Assembly (NCBI RefSeq): GCF_004795015.1
Contig: NZ_SSBI01000036.1
Span: forward strand, 20,265 to 84,264
Length of the DNA: 64,000 bases
Source: Streptomyces sp. A1277
GTDB lineage: Bacteria; Actinomycetota; Actinomycetes; Streptomycetales; Streptomycetaceae
Reading direction: 5' to 3'
Below, one piece after another: positions 15,955 to 24,198 of the stretch; within the stretch, counting starts at the first letter, position 1; every line of letters begins with the position of its first letter. The notes under the pieces were generated by a model, which searched no databases, was not told the origin of the DNA, and worked only from the letters and a program-made list of their open reading frames with translations. The position numbers were made by a program, and so were the translations under genes.

Positions 15955-17262
15955 CTACGTCAGCACACGGCCGAGCAGGTAGACGGCCGGGGCGGCCGCG
16001 GTGAGCGGCAGGGCCACACCCGCCGTCATGTGCACGAAGCGTGACGGGTAGTCATAGCTCGCCACCCGCAGCCCGATCAGCGCGCAGACCCCGGCGACGA
16101 GGCCGAGCAGCGCGCCCTTCGCGCCCAGGTCGGTGACGGCACCCGCCGCGGCGCCCGCCCCCGCCGCGACGACCAGCGCCGCCACGACCGAGACCGGCCC
16201 CGGCAACGGCAGCGCCCGTACGAGCACGGCGGCGGCCACGGCGACCGCGCCGACCGTCACGGCGTCCGGGACGGCCGCGAGGTGCCCGGCCGCGAGCACC
16301 GCGAGCGCGGCGGACGCGACGGTGGCCATCAGCCCCTGCATCCGCTCGTCGGCACCGGCCCGGCTGCGCAGCTGGAGGACGACGGTGAGCAGCACCCAGA
16401 CGCCGAGCGTGCCGATGATGGCGGCCGGGCCGTTCTCCCGGCCCGCCGCGAGCAGCGCCACATCGGCGACCAGCCCGCCGGCGAACGCGAGCGCGATGCC
16501 CTGCCGGGCCGGCCACATCCCATTGAGCCGGAACCAGCCCGCCGCCGTCACCGCCTGGAGCAGCACCAGCGGTACGGCCAGGGCGTACGAGCCGATGGCC
16601 GCGCCGAGCGCCAGCAGCAGCCCGAGCACCGCGGTGATCGCGGCCGGCTGGATTCCCGGCGCGATGATCGGGGAACGCCCCTCGGCGCGGGCGCGCTGGG
16701 CGTCGGTGATCCGGGCGTTGCCCAGTGTGGTGGGCGCGCTGTAGCCGTCGTCGCCGGGAGCCCCGGCGGGCGCGGGGGCGGGCGTGGCCCGGACCTCCGG
16801 GGGCAGCGGGTACGAGCCGGTCCCGGGGGCGGCGGTGTGCTGCGGGTGCACGGGCGCGGGGCCGGCGGGGTCCGCCGGGACCGCCGGCGGGGCGGGCCGG
16901 GGCTCGGGCTGGATGGCCGGCTGGTACTGGGTGTCCCAGGTCTGGCCCTGCCAGGTCTGGGTCATGCCCTGGTCCGCCTGCCCGGCCGAGGTGTCCGCGT
17001 ACCCCTGACCGGCGTACCCCTGACCGGCGTACCCCTGACCGGCGTACCCCTGTCCGCCCTGCGACGGATCGCCGTACGGCTGCTGGCCGTGGGGCTGCTG
17101 ACCGTACGTCTGCTGCCCGTACGCCTCCTGCGGGTACGGGTGCTGCTGCGGGTCCTGCCCGTAGGCGTACTGCTGCGGGTCCGGGTACTGCGGCTGCGGC
17201 TGCGGCTGCTGTTCCGGACCCGGGCCCGGGTAGTACGGGTGCTGCTGATCGCTGTTGCTCAT
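15955..17262 (-). CDS. Multi-pass membrane protein with Gln/Pro/Tyr-rich N-terminus
   Basis: 435 residues. The first 120 or so are disordered and rich in Gln, Pro, Tyr and Gly, including four GYAGQ-type units. A second Pro/Ala-rich stretch runs to about residue 205. About eight to ten membrane helices follow from residue 220. The ATG at 17262 lies 10 bases after the stop of the MoaD-like gene, so the two are cotranscribed. I recognise it as a common Streptomyces integral membrane protein without a known role. Confidence 0.8.
   Translation of the reverse strand: MSNSDQQHPYYPGPGPEQQPQPQPQYPDPQQYAYGQDPQQHPYPQEAYGQQTYGQQPHGQQPYGDPSQGGQGYAGQGYAGQGYAGQGYADTSAGQADQGMTQTWQGQTWDTQYQPAIQPEPRPAPPAVPADPAGPAPVHPQHTAAPGTGSYPLPPEVRATPAPAPAGAPGDDGYSAPTTLGNARITDAQRARAEGRSPIIAPGIQPAAITAVLGLLLALGAAIGSYALAVPLVLLQAVTAAGWFRLNGMWPARQGIALAFAGGLVADVALLAAGRENGPAAIIGTLGVWVLLTVVLQLRSRAGADERMQGLMATVASAALAVLAAGHLAAVPDAVTVGAVAVAAAVLVRALPLPGPVSVVAALVVAAGAGAAAGAVTDLGAKGALLGLVAGVCALIGLRVASYDYPSRFVHMTAGVALPLTAAAPAVYLLGRVLT
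16997..17056. repeat. Four 15-bp tandem repeats in the membrane gene
   Basis: The unit GCGTACCCCTGACCG occurs four times in a row (the last with one change), encoding the GYAGQ repeats of the disordered N-terminus. Copy number is likely to vary between strains. Confidence 0.9.
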
Positions 17263-17272
17263 GTTCTGGGGT

Positions 17273-17527
17273 TCACCCTCCTGCGAACGGCGGGAGCACC
17301 TCGACCGTGCCGCCCTCGGCAAGGCGTACGGTCTCATGGCTCCGGGTACCGACGGGGTCGCCGTCGATGAGGAACGAGCACCTGCGCAGTACGCGGCTCA
17401 GCTCGCCGGGGTGCTGTGCGCGCACCGCGTCGAGCGCCTCCTTGAGGGTCGCGGCGGCGTACGGCTCCTCCGCGGTGCCGGCCGCGGCCTTGGCGGCTGC
17501 CCAGTAGCGGATGGTTCCCGCAGGCAT
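17273..17527 (-). CDS. MoaD/ThiS-family sulfur carrier protein
   Basis: 84 residues with a ubiquitin-like fold ending in Gly-Gly (LPPFAGG), the site of thiocarboxylate formation. The start MPAGTIRYWAAAKAAAG follows an AAAGGAG site. Carriers of this kind supply sulfur for molybdopterin, thiamine or cysteine synthesis; which one is not clear because no partner E1-like or synthase gene adjoins. It lies between a hydrolase gene and a membrane protein on the same strand and near other sulfur-transfer genes. Confidence 0.83.
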   Translation of the reverse strand: MPAGTIRYWAAAKAAAGTAEEPYAAATLKEALDAVRAQHPGELSRVLRRCSFLIDGDPVGTRSHETVRLAEGGTVEVLPPFAGG

Positions 17528-17589
17528 GGCGGCGCTCCTTTCGTTCCGTTCGTTCCGTGCCGGTCGGGGCATCGGCTGCCCATCATGGT

Positions 17590-18486
17590 TCACCGCCGCA
17601 CCGCCCAGTCGGCGATGCGGGTGAGCAAGGTCTCGCCCGCCGCGTTCTCCGCGTGCCCCATCCCGCGCTCCAGCCACAGGTCCGCCGCCTCGCCCGCGGC
17701 GGCGGCCAGCATGCGCGGGTGGTCGAGCGGGAAGTACGGGTCCCGGTCGCCGTGCACGATCAGCAGGGGCGCCGGGGGGATCAGGGCCGCCGCCGCGACC
17801 GGGGAGAGCGGGACCGGGTTCCACTCGTCGTGGTGGATGCGCGTACGGAAGCCGTAGCGCCCGACCAGCCGGCCGGTGGGGCGGGTGACCATCCAGTGCA
17901 GGCGGCGCATCGGGGCCGTCCCCCGGTAGTACCAACGCGCCGGAGCGCTCACGGACACCACCGCGTCGGCGTGTGTTCCCGTACGCGCCCCTGTGCGCCC
18001 CCCGCGCTCCGCAACGGGCCCGGCGCCCTCGCCGTCCGCCGCCGGGTCCGCGTACAGCGCGCCGTGCCGGAGCACCACCGAGCCGCCCATCGAGAAGCCG
18101 ACCGTCACCACCCGCCGGTGCCCGAGCGAGCGCGCCCAGGCGACCGCCGCCGCGAGGTCCAGCACCTCTCGGTCGCCGACCGTGGAAAGACCGCCGGACC
18201 TGCCGTGGCCCCGGAAGGAGAAGCTGACCACGGCCGCGTACCGGGAGAACGTCCGTACGGCCCGCCGTACCGCGGGGCGGTCGGCCGAACCGGTGAACCC
18301 GTGCGCGACGACGATCACCGTGCCCGGGTCCCCGGCCCTCCCGTCCGCGGCGTCATCCGCCGTGCACAGGTCGTACACCGCCTCGATCCCGACCCCGTCG
18401 TCCGCCCGCAACGTGGTCCGCAGCGGGCCGCGCGTGATCGAGCGAACAGAGGAATCCGGAATTCTCCCCTCGGACACAGAACTCAT
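17590..18486 (-). CDS. Alpha/beta hydrolase
   Basis: 298 residues with an alpha/beta hydrolase core. The oxyanion region is VVAHGFTGSADRPAVRR, the nucleophile elbow GFSMGGSVVLRHG supplies Ser, the acid is in VHGDRDPYFP, and the His is in RGMGHAENAAG. A charged Ala/Gly-rich insert lies in the middle (about residues 145-170). No signal peptide. The substrate is unknown. It is divergent from glnR and the MoaD-like gene follows 62 bases downstream. Confidence 0.83.
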   Translation of the reverse strand: MSSVSEGRIPDSSVRSITRGPLRTTLRADDGVGIEAVYDLCTADDAADGRAGDPGTVIVVAHGFTGSADRPAVRRAVRTFSRYAAVVSFSFRGHGRSGGLSTVGDREVLDLAAAVAWARSLGHRRVVTVGFSMGGSVVLRHGALYADPAADGEGAGPVAERGGRTGARTGTHADAVVSVSAPARWYYRGTAPMRRLHWMVTRPTGRLVGRYGFRTRIHHDEWNPVPLSPVAAAALIPPAPLLIVHGDRDPYFPLDHPRMLAAAAGEAADLWLERGMGHAENAAGETLLTRIADWAVRR

Positions 18487-18507
18487 GTGGGTTATTCTCC
18501 TGTGAAG

Positions 18508-18540
18508 AGGATCCGGGCAAAGCAGCCCCCGGATCCTTTT
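18508..18540 (+). terminator. Terminator-like hairpin upstream of glnR
   Basis: A perfect 10-bp stem (AGGATCCGGG / CCCGGATCCT) with a 10-base loop is followed on the plus strand by TTT. It points toward glnR, 190 bases before its start, and no plus-strand gene precedes it, so it could end antisense transcripts or act as an attenuator in a long glnR leader. Confidence 0.6.
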
Positions 18541-18729
18541 GTGCTTTCCGGACGTTGTTACGGCGACGTTTCGACAAGCTCAGCGGAACACCAGCGTACG
18601 AAGCAGAGCCGCATACTCCCCCGGGCCCACCCGGGAGTGCCCCTTTCGCAGGGAACTGAGGAGGACCGACGTCATGGGCGAGCCAACCGTGCACGATCAC
18701 CGACCGACGAACCGGGCAGGTGGGCGGCG

Positions 18730-19515
18730 ATGAGTTCCCTGCTGCTCCTGACGAATGCCCTCCAGCCGTCGACGGAGGTGCTCCCCGCCCTCGGCCTCCT
18801 GCTGCACAGCGTGCGGGTGGCCCCCGCCGAGGGGCCCGCCCTCGTGGACACCCCCGGTGCCGACGTCATCCTCGTGGACGGGCGACGGGACCTGCCCCAG
18901 GTCCGCTCGCTCTGCCAGCTGCTGCGGTCCACCGGGCCCGGCTGTCCGCTGATCCTCGTCGTCACGGAGGGCGGGCTCGCGGCCGTCACCGCGGACTGGG
19001 GCGTCGACGACGTGCTGCTGGACACGGCGGGCCCCGCCGAGGTCGAGGCGCGGCTGCGGCTGGCCACCGGCCGGCAGCAGATCACTTCCGACGACTCCCC
19101 GATGGAGATCCGCAACGGTGATCTCTCGGTGGACGAGGCGACATACAGCGCGAAACTCAAGGGCCGGGTCCTGGACCTCACCTTCAAGGAATTCGAACTG
19201 CTCAAATACCTGGCGCAGCACCCGGGCCGGGTCTTCACCCGCGCCCAGCTGCTCCAGGAGGTCTGGGGCTACGACTACTTCGGCGGTACGCGCACGGTCG
19301 ACGTCCACGTACGGCGGCTGCGCGCCAAGCTCGGCCCCGAGCACGAGTCGCTGATCGGCACCGTCCGCAACGTGGGCTACCGCTTCGTCGCCCCCGAGAA
19401 GGTGGAGCGGGCGGCCGAGGAGGCCAAGGCGGCCGCGCGTACCCTCACCCGTTCGGAGCAGCCGGGCGTTGCCGAGGTCACGGAAGAAGCCCCGGTCCGG
19501 CCTGCCAAGAGGTAG
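18730..19515 (+). CDS. glnR: Global nitrogen regulator GlnR
   Basis: 261 residues. An atypical OmpR-type regulator. The N-terminal receiver-like domain keeps Asp50 (VILVDGRRDLPQVRS), but the phosphorylation pocket of classical receivers is incomplete and there is no partner kinase, as known for Streptomyces GlnR. The winged-helix domain (about 120-215) contains FKEFELLKYLAQHPGRVF and GTRTVDVHVRRLRAKLG. It activates or represses nitrogen-assimilation genes such as glnA and amtB. The N-terminus MSSLLLLTNALQPSTEVLP matches the S. coelicolor protein as I remember it. The C-terminal 40 residues are variable. Confidence 0.95.
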   Translation: MSSLLLLTNALQPSTEVLPALGLLLHSVRVAPAEGPALVDTPGADVILVDGRRDLPQVRSLCQLLRSTGPGCPLILVVTEGGLAAVTADWGVDDVLLDTAGPAEVEARLRLATGRQQITSDDSPMEIRNGDLSVDEATYSAKLKGRVLDLTFKEFELLKYLAQHPGRVFTRAQLLQEVWGYDYFGGTRTVDVHVRRLRAKLGPEHESLIGTVRNVGYRFVAPEKVERAAEEAKAAARTLTRSEQPGVAEVTEEAPVRPAKR

Positions 19516-19539
19516 GTCCATCCGCGTAGACTGCCGCGC

Positions 19540-20592
19540 GTGGCCAAGGTGACGCGGGACGATGTGGCGAGACTGGCGGGTACGTCGACCGCGGTGGTCA
19601 GTTACGTCATCAACAACGGACCCCGGCCGGTCGCCCCGGCCACGCGCGAGCGGGTGCTCGCCGCGATCAAGGAGCTGGGTTACCGGCCCGACCGGGTCGC
19701 CCAGGCGATGGCCTCGCGGCGGACCGACCTCATAGGAATGATCGTGCCGGACGCCCGGCAGCCGTTCTTCGCGGAGATGACGCACGCGGTCGAACAGGCC
19801 GCCGCCGAGCGCGGGAAAATGGTGCTCGTCGGCAACTCCGACTACCGCGACGAGCGCGAGGTCCACTACCTGCGGGCCTTCCTCGGCATGCGGGTCTCCG
19901 GCCTGATCCTGGTCAGCCAGGGTCACAGCGAGCGCGCGGCGGCCGAGATCGAGGCGTGGGACGCCCGGGTCGTGCTGCTGCACGAGCGGCCCGAGGCGAT
20001 CGACGACGTCGCGGTGGTCACGGACGACGTCGGGGGCGCCCAGCTCGCCACCCGCCACCTCCTTGAGCACGGCAACGCGTACGTGGCGTGCCTCGGCGGC
20101 ATGGAGTCCACCCCGGCGGTCGGCGACCCGGTCGCCGACCACATCGAGGGCTGGCGCCGGGCCATGCACGAGTCGGGCCGCTCCACGGAGGGCCGGCTCT
20201 TCCAGGCCCCGTACAACCGCTACGACGCCTACCGGGTGGCGCTGGACCTGCTCGCGGGCCCGGACCGGCCCCCGGCCATCTTCTGCGCCACGGACGACCA
20301 GGCCATCGGCGTGCTGCGGGCGGCGCGCGAGCTGCGCATCGACGTGCCGGGCGAGCTGGCGGTCGCGGGCTTCGACGACGTGAAGGAAGCCGGTCTGACC
20401 GATCCGCCGCTGACGACGGTCTTCTCGGACCGCCCGGCGATGGCGCGGGCGGCCGTGGACCTGGTGCTCGACGACTCGTTGCGGGTGTCGGGGTCGCGGC
20501 GGGAACGGCTGAAGCAGTTCCCCTCCGCGCTGGTGGTCCGCCGCTCGTGCGGCTGCGGGGAGCCCCCGGCGGCGGGCCGGGCGCAGTCCTGA
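19540..20592 (+). CDS. LacI-family transcriptional regulator
   Basis: 350 residues with a GTG start. The HTH and hinge occupy residues 3-58 (VTRDDVARLAGTSTAVVSYVINNG, TRERVLAAIKELGYRPDRVAQAMASRR). A periplasmic-binding-like sensor domain follows, with GMIVPDARQPFFAEM and PPAIFCATDDQAIGVLRAA. The C-terminus has a Cys pair (RRSCGCGE). No sugar transport or catabolic gene adjoins, so the effector and targets are unknown. It starts 24 bases after glnR. Confidence 0.85.
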   Translation: MAKVTRDDVARLAGTSTAVVSYVINNGPRPVAPATRERVLAAIKELGYRPDRVAQAMASRRTDLIGMIVPDARQPFFAEMTHAVEQAAAERGKMVLVGNSDYRDEREVHYLRAFLGMRVSGLILVSQGHSERAAAEIEAWDARVVLLHERPEAIDDVAVVTDDVGGAQLATRHLLEHGNAYVACLGGMESTPAVGDPVADHIEGWRRAMHESGRSTEGRLFQAPYNRYDAYRVALDLLAGPDRPPAIFCATDDQAIGVLRAARELRIDVPGELAVAGFDDVKEAGLTDPPLTTVFSDRPAMARAAVDLVLDDSLRVSGSRRERLKQFPSALVVRRSCGCGEPPAAGRAQS

Positions 20593-20651
20593 CGCTCGCA
20601 CGGGCGTGCGCCGGGCGGCCTTTATATCGGGCATACGCGGTTCTGCCGGGC

Positions 20652-20684
20652 TTCTCAGGGCGTACTCACGCTCTTCTCATCTTG
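20652..20684. promoter_or_regulatory. Three 11-bp-spaced direct repeats upstream of htrA-like gene
   Basis: TTCTCA, TACTCA and TTCTCA start at 20652, 20663 and 20674, exactly one helical turn apart, 20 bases before the protease start. OmpR-type response regulators bind head-to-tail repeats of this kind; the regulator encoded just downstream is the natural candidate. Confidence 0.6.
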
Positions 20685-20703
20685 GCCGGACAGTCTCATA
20701 GAC

Positions 20704-21849
20704 ATGACAGAGAGCCAGCGCCCGAGCGGCGAGTACCCGATGTACCCCTCGTACGGCAACGGCGACGCGGCCTACCCGCCGCCGCCGTCATACCAGCCCG
20801 TCCAGCCGGTCCCCATGGGCCCCGGAACCACGGTGTGGCCCGCCCCCGCCCCGGCCGACGGGCACGCGGGCGGCGGTGACCAGGGCGGCGGCCCGTACGG
20901 TCACGGCCTGCCGCAGTCCCCCGCCGAGCCGCCCGCCGCCCGGCGCCGGGTCCGCAAGCCGGTGGCGCTCCTCGCGGCGGTGGCCATCGCGGCGGCGATC
21001 GTGGGCGGCGGCACCGCGACGGTGATCGGCAAGCTCACCGGCGACACCGCCGCCACCGCAGCCGGCGGCGGCGTCATCCCCGGCACCACCGTCTCGCAGA
21101 GCAGCAAGGGCACGGTGGCCGGTGTGGCCGCGGCCCTCTCGCCGACGATCGTGGAGATCGGCGCGACCTCGACGGCCGGCCAGTCGACCGGTTCGGGCGT
21201 CGTCATCACCTCCGACGGCGAGATCGTCACCAACAACCACGTCGTCGCGGGCGCCACGGCCATCAAGGTCACGCTGAGCACCGGCAAGACGTACACCGCC
21301 GACGTCGTCGGCACCGACGCCGACAAGGACCTCGCCCTCATCAAGCTCCAGGGCGCGAGCGGGCTGAAGACCGCCACGCTCGGCGACTCCTCCCAGGTCG
21401 CCGTAGGCGACGAGGTCGTCGCGATCGGCTCGCCCGAGGGCCTGACCGGCACGGTCACCAGCGGCATCGTCTCCGCACTCGACCGCGACGTCACGGTCGC
21501 CAAGGACGGCGACAGCGGCCAGGACCAGAGCCAGCAGCAGGGTGGCGGCCGGCAGTGGCCGTTCGAGTTCGGCGGGCAGCAGTTCAACGGCGACACCGGC
21601 GAGTCCACCACCACCTACAAGGCCATCCAGACCGACGCCTCGCTCAACCCGGGCAACTCCGGCGGTGCGCTGATCAACATGAACGGCGAGATCATCGGCA
21701 TCAACTCGGCGATGTACTCGGCGAGCTCCGCCAGCGGTTCCAGCGGCTCCAGCGGCTCCAGCGCGGGCAGCGTCGGCCTCGGCTTCGCGATCCCGGTGAA
21801 CACCCTCAAGGCCGACCTCGACGCCCTGCGGGCCGGCAACGGCTCCTGA
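20704..21849 (+). CDS. HtrA/DegP-type membrane-anchored serine protease without PDZ domain
   Basis: 381 residues. A Pro/Tyr/Gly-rich cytoplasmic segment of about 80 residues, one membrane helix (about 87-108) and an extracytoplasmic trypsin-like protease domain. The triad is visible: His in TNNHVV, Asp in DKDLALIKL, and Ser in LNPGNSGGAL. The chain ends soon after the protease core (IPVNTLKADLDALRAG), so the C-terminal PDZ domain of most HtrA proteins is absent. A Ser/Gly repeat (SASSASGSSGSSGSS) interrupts the end of the domain. It probably degrades misfolded secreted proteins. A two-component system follows, the arrangement of mycobacterial MprAB with PepD. Confidence 0.88.
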   Translation: MTESQRPSGEYPMYPSYGNGDAAYPPPPSYQPVQPVPMGPGTTVWPAPAPADGHAGGGDQGGGPYGHGLPQSPAEPPAARRRVRKPVALLAAVAIAAAIVGGGTATVIGKLTGDTAATAAGGGVIPGTTVSQSSKGTVAGVAAALSPTIVEIGATSTAGQSTGSGVVITSDGEIVTNNHVVAGATAIKVTLSTGKTYTADVVGTDADKDLALIKLQGASGLKTATLGDSSQVAVGDEVVAIGSPEGLTGTVTSGIVSALDRDVTVAKDGDSGQDQSQQQGGGRQWPFEFGGQQFNGDTGESTTTYKAIQTDASLNPGNSGGALINMNGEIIGINSAMYSASSASGSSGSSGSSAGSVGLGFAIPVNTLKADLDALRAGNGS

Positions 21850-21934
21850 CCTCTCCGGCACCGGCGGCCGTGCGAGGCTGAGAAGCTGGTGCACGCGCCC
21901 TGCCCGTACCGAACGAGAAGAGGACGAAGCAGCG

Positions 21935-22666
21935 ATGAGCCCCGCCGAAGACGATCCGCAGCGCATCCTGATCGTCGACGACGAGCCCGCCGTGCGCGAG
22001 GCCCTGCAACGCAGCCTCGCCTTCGAGGGATACGGCACCGAGGTCGCCGTCGACGGCCTCGACGCCCTCACCAAGGCGGAGTCGTACGCCCCCGACCTCA
22101 TCGTCCTCGACATCCAGATGCCGCGCATGGACGGCCTGACCGCCGCCCGCCGCATCCGCTCCACGGGCACCACCACGCCCATCCTGATGCTCACGGCCCG
22201 GGACACCGTCGGCGACCGCGTCACCGGACTCGACGCGGGCGCCGACGACTACCTGGTCAAGCCCTTCGAACTGGACGAGCTCTTCGCCCGCATCCGGGCC
22301 CTGCTGCGCCGCAGCTCCTACGCGGCGGCCGCGGGCGGCCCCGTCCCCGACGACAACGTGCTGTCCTTCGCCGACCTCCGCATGGACCTCGCCACCCGCG
22401 AGGTCACCCGCGGCAACCGGCGCGTGGAGCTGACCCGTACCGAATTCACCCTCCTGGAGATGTTCCTCGCGCACCCGCGCCAGGTGCTGACCCGGGAACA
22501 GATCCTCAAGGCGGTGTGGGGCTTCGACTTCGAGCCGAGCTCCAACTCCCTGGACGTCTACGTGATGTACCTGCGCCGCAAGACGGAGGCCGGCGGCGAA
22601 CCGCGCCTGGTCCACACCGTCCGGGGCGTGGGCTACGCGCTGCGCTCCGGCGGGGGCGAGGGGTGA
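21935..22666 (+). CDS. OmpR-family response regulator
   Basis: 243 residues. Receiver domain with the acidic pair VDDEP, phosphoacceptor Asp59 in LIVLDIQMPRMDG, Thr in LMLTARD and Lys in DYLVKPF. The winged helix (about 140-235) has TRTEFTLLEMFLAHPRQVL and SLDVYVMYLRRKTEAGG. The stop overlaps the kinase start as GTGA. It probably controls the adjacent protease through the TTCTCA repeats, inferred from MprA-like organisation. Confidence 0.9.
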   Translation: MSPAEDDPQRILIVDDEPAVREALQRSLAFEGYGTEVAVDGLDALTKAESYAPDLIVLDIQMPRMDGLTAARRIRSTGTTTPILMLTARDTVGDRVTGLDAGADDYLVKPFELDELFARIRALLRRSSYAAAAGGPVPDDNVLSFADLRMDLATREVTRGNRRVELTRTEFTLLEMFLAHPRQVLTREQILKAVWGFDFEPSSNSLDVYVMYLRRKTEAGGEPRLVHTVRGVGYALRSGGGEG

Positions 22667-24099
22667 CGGGGCCCCTGCACCGCTTCCGCGCCCTGCCCCT
22701 GCGCTCCCGCCTGGCGCTGCTGGTCGCGGTGGCGGTGGCGGTGGCGGTGGCGGCGGTGGCGGTGGCCTGCTGGTTCGTGACGCGGGCGCAGCTGGAGGAG
22801 CAGCGGGACGCGACGTTGCGCGGCACGACGGTCGACAACACCTACCTGAGCAACCTGTACCAGTACTGCACCCGCACCAGCGAGCTTCCGCCCTCGCCCT
22901 ACACCGGCCTCACCGTCCAGCTCATCGACGCCCAGGGGACCGCTTGCACCGCCCCCGACTCGCCCGAGTTGCCGGTGACCGCGGCCGACCTCGCGGTGGT
23001 CGGAAGCAAGCGGCCCGGCCCACTGCACACGGAGACCGACGCCGACGGTGCCAAGATGCGCGTCTTCACCTACCCGGTGACGGTGACGGCATCACGCGGA
23101 GGGCCGACCCAGCCGCGTATCGACCTCGGAGTCTCCATCGCCCGCCCCCTGAGCGAGATCGACGAACCCCTCTCCACCCTCGCCTGGGTCCTCCTCATCG
23201 TCTCCGGCATCGGCGTGGTCGGCGCGGGCGCCGCCGGGCTCTGGGTCGCCCGTTCCGGTCTGCGCCCCGTCGACGAGCTCACCGAGGCCGTCGAGCACGT
23301 GGCCCGTACCGAGGACCTGACCGTCCGCATCCCCGTCGAGGGCGAGGACGAGATCGCGCGGCTGTCCCGCTCGTTCAACTCGATGACCGCCTCGCTCGCC
23401 ACCTCCCGCGACCGCCAGGCCCAGCTGATCGCGGACGCCGGCCACGAGCTGCGCACCCCGCTCACCTCCCTGCGCACCAACGTCGAACTGCTCGCCCGCA
23501 GCGACGAGACCGGCCGGGCGATCCCGCCGGACGACCGCAGGGCGCTGATGACCTCGGTCAAGGCGCAGATGACCGAGCTGGCCTCGCTCATCGGCGACCT
23601 CCAGGAACTGGCCCGCCCGGACGCTGCCCAGCCGGGCCCGCTCCAGGTGGTGGCCCTGCACGACATCACCCGCACCGCCCTGCGACGGGCCCGGCTGCGC
23701 GGCCCCGAGCTGACGATCACGGCGGAACTGGCCCCCTGGTACGTACGGGCCGAACCGGCCGCGCTGGAGCGGGCGGTCGTCAACGTCCTGGACAACGCGG
23801 TGAAGTTCAGCCCGCCCGGCTCCACGATCGACGTGGTGCTGCACCGGGGCCGGCTGACGGTACGGGACCACGGGCCCGGCATCCCCGCCGACGAACTCCC
23901 CCACGTCTTCGAACGCTTCTGGCGCTCCCCGTCCGCCCGCCAGCTCCCGGGCTCCGGCCTGGGCCTGTCGATCGTGGCGCGCACCGTCCAGCAGTCGGGC
24001 GGCGAGATCGCCCTGAGCCCGGCCCCGGGCGGCGGCACGGAGGCGTCCATCACCCTGCCGGGCGCCCCGACGCCGCCGCCGGACGGGGTGCGGGGGTAG
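22663..24099 (+). CDS. Sensor histidine kinase
   Basis: 478 residues with a GTG start overlapping the regulator stop. TM1 at about 18-40 is made largely of Val-Ala pairs from a GGTGGC-type microrepeat. An extracytoplasmic sensor domain with two Cys (QYCTRTS and GTACTAPDS) follows, then TM2 near 175-200, HAMP, HisKA with His in DAGHELRTPLTSL, and the ATPase with NVLDNAVKF, DHGPGIP and GSGLGLSIV. It is the cognate kinase of the preceding regulator. The Cys pair could form a redox-sensitive disulfide. Confidence 0.9.
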   Translation: MTGPLHRFRALPLRSRLALLVAVAVAVAVAAVAVACWFVTRAQLEEQRDATLRGTTVDNTYLSNLYQYCTRTSELPPSPYTGLTVQLIDAQGTACTAPDSPELPVTAADLAVVGSKRPGPLHTETDADGAKMRVFTYPVTVTASRGGPTQPRIDLGVSIARPLSEIDEPLSTLAWVLLIVSGIGVVGAGAAGLWVARSGLRPVDELTEAVEHVARTEDLTVRIPVEGEDEIARLSRSFNSMTASLATSRDRQAQLIADAGHELRTPLTSLRTNVELLARSDETGRAIPPDDRRALMTSVKAQMTELASLIGDLQELARPDAAQPGPLQVVALHDITRTALRRARLRGPELTITAELAPWYVRAEPAALERAVVNVLDNAVKFSPPGSTIDVVLHRGRLTVRDHGPGIPADELPHVFERFWRSPSARQLPGSGLGLSIVARTVQQSGGEIALSPAPGGGTEASITLPGAPTPPPDGVRG

Positions 24100-24133
24100 G
24101 CGAGCCGGCGCGGGAGGCCCCGAGCAGGGCGCA

Positions 24134-24188
24134 CAAAAAAAGGGGGAGGGGCTGTGGACCGGTTGGCCGGTCCGCAGCCCCTCCCCCT
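24134..24188 (-). terminator. Strong bidirectional terminator between kinase and nucleotidase
   Basis: A 22-bp stem with one G-U pair (arms 24141-24162 and 24167-24188, loop TTGG) is flanked by seven A on the left, which is a U7 tract for the minus-strand nucleotidase transcript. It also lies downstream of the plus-strand kinase gene. Confidence 0.9.
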
Positions 24189-24198
24189 CTTCCCGGTG

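Noticed and set aside
18697..20634. A 645-codon open frame antisense to glnR and the LacI gene
   Set aside because: Shadow frame with Arg/Gly/Val-rich nonsense, crossing two known genes.
22728..22770. GGTGGC-type microrepeat in the kinase gene as a phase-variation switch
   Set aside because: The unit is a multiple of three, so copy changes lengthen a Val-Ala helix without shifting frame.
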